Of a stretch of 64,000 nt of DNA, positions 60,691 to 64,000 are shown piece by piece. The first letter of the stretch is position 1, and the number at the start of each line of letters is the position of its first letter. Source of the stretch: Protaetiibacter mangrovi (GTDB lineage: Bacteria > Actinomycetota > Actinomycetes > Actinomycetales > Microbacteriaceae); NCBI RefSeq assembly GCF_024752305.1, contig NZ_JANTHX010000004.1, forward strand, positions 124,001-188,000, read 5' to 3'. The translations under genes were made by a program, and so were the position numbers. Below the pieces are notes generated by a model. It searched no databases and was not told the origin of the DNA. It saw nothing but the letters and a program-made list of their open reading frames with translations.

Positions 60691-60711
60691 GGTTACGCAC
60701 AAGAAGTAACC
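60691..60711. promoter_or_regulatory. Candidate HxlR operator
   Basis: GGTTAC and GTAACC are inverted around a 9-nt spacer, 20 bp before the DoxX start. An adjacent imperfect palindrome ATGATCACTCATCAT (60674-60688) occupies the position of the divergent promoters. Confidence 0.55.
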
Positions 60712-60730
60712 GACCACACGAGAGGGAACC

Positions 60731-61093
60731 ATGATCATCGCCTACTGGATCGTCGCCGGGCTGACCGCGCTCGCCTTCCTGGCCGCCGGCGGGCTGAAGC
60801 TCGCCCGATCCACAGAGCAGCTGGCCGCATCCGGCCTGGCCTGGACGGAGGACTTCCCCGCCTGGGCCGTGAAGCTCATCGGCGCCGCCGAGGTGCTCGG
60901 GGCCGTCGGCCTCGTGCTGCCCATGGCGACCGGCGTCGCGCCGATCCTCGGCCCCGTCGCGGCGATCGCCCTGGCCGTGCTCATGCTCGGCGCCGCGATC
61001 GTGCACCTGCGCCGCCACGAACCGCCGATCCCGTTCGCGCTCGTCGCCCTCGCGACCGCGAGCGCGGTGCTGGGATTCCTCGCGATCGGATAG
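60731..61093 (+). CDS. DoxX-like membrane protein
   Basis: A 120-residue four-helix membrane protein of the DoxX-like (DoxX_2) family: IIAYWIVAGLTALAFLAAGG, then LIGAAEVLGAVGLVLP and two more helices. Family members occur with redox- or electrophile-responsive HxlR/MarR regulators and are thought to act in quinone or thiol redox balance in the membrane. GAGAGGGAACC precedes the ATG. The cytochrome-b-like gene begins 11 bp after the stop with its own leaderless promoter. Confidence 0.88.
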   Translation: MIIAYWIVAGLTALAFLAAGGLKLARSTEQLAASGLAWTEDFPAWAVKLIGAAEVLGAVGLVLPMATGVAPILGPVAAIALAVLMLGAAIVHLRRHEPPIPFALVALATASAVLGFLAIG

Positions 61094-61096
61094 TCT
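61091..61096 (+). promoter_or_regulatory. Leaderless -10 element overlapping the DoxX stop
   Basis: TAGTCT contains the DoxX TAG stop codon and ends 8 nt before the GTG at 61105. Confidence 0.45.
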
Positions 61097-61104
61097 CCGA
61101 GTCT

Positions 61105-62013
61105 GTGACCACCGAGCCCGCCCCGACCCCGCGGCGGCGGCTCCTCCGGTGGGTTCTCGCCGGCGTCGCCCTCGTGCTGCTCGCCCTCGCGGCCGTGCTC
61201 GTCGCGCGATGGCTCCGCGGCCTCGGCCCGGTCGAGGACTTCCTCGCGACCTTCCCCGGCAGCTATCCGCTCCCGGAATCCGCGCCCGTCGGCTTCCCGG
61301 CCTGGCTCGGCTGGCAGCACTTCTTCAACGTGTTCCTGCTCGTGCTCGTGGTGCGCACCGGCCTGCAGTCGCGCGCCGAGAAGCGCCCGACTGCGCTCTG
61401 GACCTCGGCCCGCAACCGCCGGCGTCGCATGAGCATGACGGTCTGGACGCACCTGTCGCTCGACCTGCTGTGGATAGTGAACGGCGTCGTGTACGTGGTG
61501 CTGCTGTTCGCAACGGGGCAGTGGATGCGGATCGTGCCGACGAGCTGGGCGGTGTTCCCCAACGCGGTGTCGGCCACCCTGCAGTACGTGTCGCTCGACT
61601 GGCCGACCGAGAACGGCTGGGTGAACTACAACAGCCTGCAGCAGCTCGCCTACTTCGCGACGGTGTTCGTGGCGGCGCCGCTCGCGATCGCGACGGGGTA
61701 CCGGATGTCGGCCCTCTGGCCCCGCGATGCGACGCGGCTGAGCCGCGCCTACCCGTTCGCGGTCGCGAAGGCCGTGCACCTGCCGGTGATGGTCTACTTC
61801 GTCCTGTTCACGATCGCGCACGTGACGCTCGTGCTCGCGACCGGGGCCCTGCGCAACCTCAACCACATGTACGCCCAGAGCGACGAGATCAACTGGGTGG
61901 GCTTCGCGATCTTCGCCGCGTCGCTGCTCGTCATCGCCGCGGGATGGGCGCTCGTGCGTCCCGCGATCGTCGACCGGGTGGCGGGCGCCTTCGGCGAGGT
62001 CGCGCGTCGCTGA
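61105..62013 (+). CDS. Cytochrome b/b6-like multi-helix membrane protein
   Basis: A 302-residue membrane protein with about six hydrophobic segments. Histidines inside or near helices (WQHFF, WTHLSLD, KAVHLPVM, IAHVTLV) are placed as in di-heme cytochrome b-type membrane anchors, such as those of hydrogenases and formate dehydrogenases. No partner catalytic subunit is encoded nearby. The GTG at 61105 is supported by a leaderless promoter. A heme role is inferred from histidine spacing only. Confidence 0.6.
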   Translation: MTTEPAPTPRRRLLRWVLAGVALVLLALAAVLVARWLRGLGPVEDFLATFPGSYPLPESAPVGFPAWLGWQHFFNVFLLVLVVRTGLQSRAEKRPTALWTSARNRRRRMSMTVWTHLSLDLLWIVNGVVYVVLLFATGQWMRIVPTSWAVFPNAVSATLQYVSLDWPTENGWVNYNSLQQLAYFATVFVAAPLAIATGYRMSALWPRDATRLSRAYPFAVAKAVHLPVMVYFVLFTIAHVTLVLATGALRNLNHMYAQSDEINWVGFAIFAASLLVIAAGWALVRPAIVDRVAGAFGEVARR

Positions 62014-62019
62014 CGCCGC

Positions 62020-62448
62020 TCAGGCCGGTGCGGTCATCGCGTCCCGGATCACCTCGAGGTCGGCGAGCGAGAGCGGCACGAGCCCGCGACGCAGCTGGTA
62101 GCCCCAGTTCGGAGTCGAGGTGAGTTCGAGCCGGTCCGCGAGCTCCGCGATCGGCACCGGGTGCACCTCGTCGAGGTAGTCGACCGCGCGCCGGAAGGGG
62201 CGGAAGTCGCCGTCGCCCTCCTGGTAGATCAGGTCGTCGCGCATCCGTCCGATCGCGGTGAACTGCTTGAGCGGCTCGCCGTCGGGGTAGTCGGTGCGCG
62301 GCGAGTAGTACACGAACCAGTCGCCCGCCTTCATGCGCACGAGCCCGGCGCGCTTGCCGTGCATGACCTGGGCGATGCCGAGGTCGACGCCGATCTCGAC
62401 GTGGGCGCGCGACACGACGCCGAGCCAGGCGCGGGCGGAGTCCTCCAT
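62020..62448 (-). CDS. EVE-domain protein (UPF0310 type)
   Basis: A 142-residue EVE/PUA-like domain protein: WLGVVSRAHVEIGVDLGIAQ, then KAGDWFVYYSPRTDYPDGEP and FTAIGRMRDDLIYQ. EVE domains bind modified bases in RNA or DNA; in bacteria they sometimes accompany modification-dependent restriction, but nothing of that kind lies beside it here. I use the internal ATG at 62448 (MEDSARAWLG); an ATG at 62469 would add seven residues. It converges on the cytochrome-b-like gene with a 6-bp gap. Confidence 0.87.
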   Translation of the reverse strand: MEDSARAWLGVVSRAHVEIGVDLGIAQVMHGKRAGLVRMKAGDWFVYYSPRTDYPDGEPLKQFTAIGRMRDDLIYQEGDGDFRPFRRAVDYLDEVHPVPIAELADRLELTSTPNWGYQLRRGLVPLSLADLEVIRDAMTAPA

Positions 62449-62482
62449 GGGATCAGCATGCGCCCGCACGAGCGCCGCCGTC

Positions 62483-62488
62483 TACGCT
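62483..62488 (+). promoter_or_regulatory. Leaderless -10 element of the DUF2200 gene
   Basis: TACGCT ends 6 nt before the ATG at 62495 and excludes longer in-frame starts. Confidence 0.55.
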
Positions 62489-62494
62489 GACGGC

Positions 62495-62845
62495 ATGCAC
62501 CGGATCTTCGACATGAGCGTCGCCCGGGTCTACCCGCTGTACCTCGCGAAGCTCGAACGCAAGGGGCGCACCCGGGCCGAGCTCGACGAGGTGATCGAGT
62601 GGCTCACCGGCTTCGACGAGGCCGAGCTGCAGCACCACCTCGCCGAGGAGACCACGTTCCAGGACTTCTTCGCGGCCGCGCATCTCAATCCGAACGCCTC
62701 GCTCATCACCGGGGTCATCTGCGGGGTGCGCGTCGAGGAGATCGACGACCCGCTCATGCAGCGCATCCGCTACCTCGACAAGCTCGTCGACGAGGTCGCC
62801 CGCGGCAAGGCGATGGAGAAGGTGCTCCGCGCGCCGGTCGGATAG
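62495..62845 (+). CDS. DUF2200 family protein
   Basis: A 116-residue protein of the DUF2200 family: MHRIFDMSVARVYPLYLAKL, then EVIEWLTGFDEAEL and the FQDFFAAAHLNPNASLITGV segment, ending with DPLMQRIRYLDKLVDEVARG. The family is small, soluble and uncharacterised. The gene is divergent from the EVE gene across a 46-bp gap and ends at a strong hairpin. Confidence 0.88.
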   Translation: MHRIFDMSVARVYPLYLAKLERKGRTRAELDEVIEWLTGFDEAELQHHLAEETTFQDFFAAAHLNPNASLITGVICGVRVEEIDDPLMQRIRYLDKLVDEVARGKAMEKVLRAPVG

Positions 62846-62853
62846 ACGCCGAC

Positions 62854-62881
62854 GGGGCCCCACCCGTGCGGATGGGGCCCC
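62854..62881. terminator. Bidirectional terminator hairpin
   Basis: GGGGCCCCA and TGGGGCCCC pair perfectly across a 10-nt loop in the 51-bp gap between the convergent DUF2200 and surface-protein genes, so it can serve both. Confidence 0.75.
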
Positions 62882-62896
62882 GTGCGACGTTCCGGC

Positions 62897-64000
62897 TCAG
62901 ACGGTCGCGACCGCGCGTCGCCGGCCGAACAGCAGGCCGAGGCCGCCGAGCGCCAGCAGCAGCAGCGCGAACACGGCGGCGCCCGTCGCCGACGAGCCCG
63001 TCGCCGCGAGGCTCGGGTCGGCGAGCACCGTCACGTCGGCCGCCGCGAGCACGGCGCCCCCGGATGCGGTCAGCTGCAGCGAGTGCGCCCCCGCCGGCAC
63101 GGAGCTCGGCACCGTGACGCTCGTCGCGATGCTGCCGCTCGTGCCGACCGTCACGGTCGCGAGCGTCACCGGATCCGAGTGCAGCACGAGCGTGTACGTG
63201 CCTGCCGGCACGTTCTGCCCGGTGATGGTGAGGGTGCCACCGGCCGTGACCGTCGCGGGGCTGAGCGTGAGGCTCGGCGCGTCGGTGGCGGGCACCGAGG
63301 CGCTCGCGATCCCCGACACGTTGCCCGCGGCATCCGTCGCCCGGAAGCGCACGACGCGTGCGCCCGGGGTCACCTCGACCGGACCGCTGTAGGCGCTCCA
63401 GGTGCCCACGACGGAGTCGCTGCCGAGCGCGAACTCGAGCGAGGCGACGCCGGAGCCGGCGTCGTCCGCCGTGGCCGACACCTCGTCGCCCGACACCGAC
63501 GGGGTCACGCTCGGGGCGGTCCGGTCGATGCGACCCGACCAGCTGACGACGTCCGACACGTTGTCGCTGTCGTCGACCGTGCGCGTGTCGACGGCGTGGT
63601 CGCCGTCGGCGCTCACCGTGAAGCCTCCCTCGGCGCTGGCCCAGCCGGCTCCGTCGACGTCGGCCTCGGGCCGCGGGCCCGGGGTGTAGTCGTCGGTGCC
63701 GGTGATGGTGAACGCCACGGGCGAGACGTACCAGCCGTTCGCGCCGTCGGGAGACGCCGGCGAGGCGGTGAACCCGACCGTCGGCGCGGTCGTGTCGGCC
63801 GGCGGGTAGAAGACCAGCTGCTGGGTCTCCTCGCCCGCGACCACCGAGGCCGCGTCTCCCGCGTCGTTGACGACGTGGCGGATGCCGCCGGAGCCCGTCA
63901 GGAACCGGCTCGTGATCGAGGTGAAGGTGACGTTCTTCGAGCGCGGCGCCTGCACGCCGCTCTCGGCCCACACCTCGGCGCCCTGGTTGAAGAACGAGTA
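62897..64000 (-). CDS. Surface protein with Ig-like repeats and LAATG sorting signal (partial)
   Basis: The C-terminal 367 residues of a larger exported protein; the frame is still open at the right edge of the window, so the N terminus is missing. Visible parts are two Ig-like units introduced by DTTAPTVGFTASPA and IDRTAPSVTPSVSG, a DAAGNVSG strand typical of bacterial Ig-like repeats, and a further sandwich domain (TVTAGGTLTITGQNVPAGTY). The last 40 residues form a sorting signal: LAATG, a hydrophobic helix and a GRRRAVATV tail. LAXTG is the motif used by class E sortases of actinobacteria, so the protein is probably attached covalently to the wall. Confidence 0.82.
   Translation of the reverse strand, partial: YSFFNQGAEVWAESGVQAPRSKNVTFTSITSRFLTGSGGIRHVVNDAGDAASVVAGEETQQLVFYPPADTTAPTVGFTASPASPDGANGWYVSPVAFTITGTDDYTPGPRPEADVDGAGWASAEGGFTVSADGDHAVDTRTVDDSDNVSDVVSWSGRIDRTAPSVTPSVSGDEVSATADDAGSGVASLEFALGSDSVVGTWSAYSGPVEVTPGARVVRFRATDAAGNVSGIASASVPATDAPSLTLSPATVTAGGTLTITGQNVPAGTYTLVLHSDPVTLATVTVGTSGSIATSVTVPSSVPAGAHSLQLTASGGAVLAAADVTVLADPSLAATGSSATGAAVFALLLLALGGLGLLFGRRRAVATV

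Noticed and set aside
57193-62013. A forward open frame of about 1600 codons across the MMPL, TetR and HxlR genes
   Set aside because: It is antisense to the MMPL gene and in a shadow frame of tetR. Its composition (Arg, Glu, Asp, His, Gly) is what reversed GC-rich codons produce. Only its last 302 codons, from the GTG at 61105, form a real gene.

Overview
The window is high-GC DNA (roughly 70% G+C by eye) with GTG/TTG starts, tightly coupled genes and many leaderless promoters (TANNNT 6-8 nt before the start codon). With the gene order tilS-hpt-ftsH-folEPBK-DUF3180-(PH proteins)-DUF2520-panC-lysS, this points to a Gram-positive actinobacterium, most likely a Microbacteriaceae member (inference from gene content and order as I know them; no search was run). 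No rRNA, tRNA, CRISPR array, insertion sequence or phage gene was recognised.

Layout. 172-2695: two overlapping secreted cell-wall hydrolases with related coiled-coil halves, one ending in an M23 domain and one in NlpC/P60. 2778-9772: housekeeping cluster (ppa, tilS, hpt, ftsH, folE, folP, folB, folK, DUF3180). 9773-17171: a sugar cassette (solute-binding protein, two permeases, GH2 beta-galactosidase, LacI repressor) that interrupts that cluster. 17199-23130: the cluster resumes with YdbS/YdbT-like PH proteins, a DUF2520 protein, panC and lysS; a lower-GC Abi/HEPN-like gene sits between DUF2520 and panC. 23273-25979: MetNIQ-type importer. 26037-29829: small membrane proteins, a pirin, an orphan lipoprotein and a DUF2975/XRE pair whose DUF2975 gene is frameshifted. 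30072-34928: clpC, a class V aminotransferase and an acetyltransferase. 35012-39939: envelope proteins of unknown function, including a beta-propeller/polytopic membrane pair. 39790-46062: a second LacI/ABC/GH2 sugar locus with clear twin operators. 46154-47879: regulator, SRPBCC and metallo-beta-lactamase operon. 47889-49622: radA and a small membrane protein. 49836-54775: MacAB-like export operon with two adaptor proteins. 54794-64000: lipoprotein, DUF4287, RNA methyltransferase, TetR/MMPL pair, HxlR/DoxX pair, cytochrome-b-like protein, EVE, DUF2200, and the C-terminal part of a surface protein with a LAATG sorting signal.

How the parts work together. Both sugar loci encode importer subunits and an intracellular glycosidase but no ATPase, so a shared ATPase elsewhere must energise them. 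Each carries its own LacI regulator and palindromic operators over the promoter. The folate genes are overlapped end to end and form a translationally coupled pathway block. Several other regulators (ArsR-like, TetR, HxlR, XRE) sit beside the genes they probably control, with palindromes in the intervening promoter.

The most unusual feature is a set of small palindromic DNA elements. At least three families occur twice in the window. One copy lies in frame inside tilS, two copies of another family sit at convergent gene junctions, and a third family supplies the stop codon of a regulator gene. A second pervasive signal is the hexamer GCATCC/GGATGC, which is embedded in the codon pairs GCA-TCC and GAT-GCN throughout.
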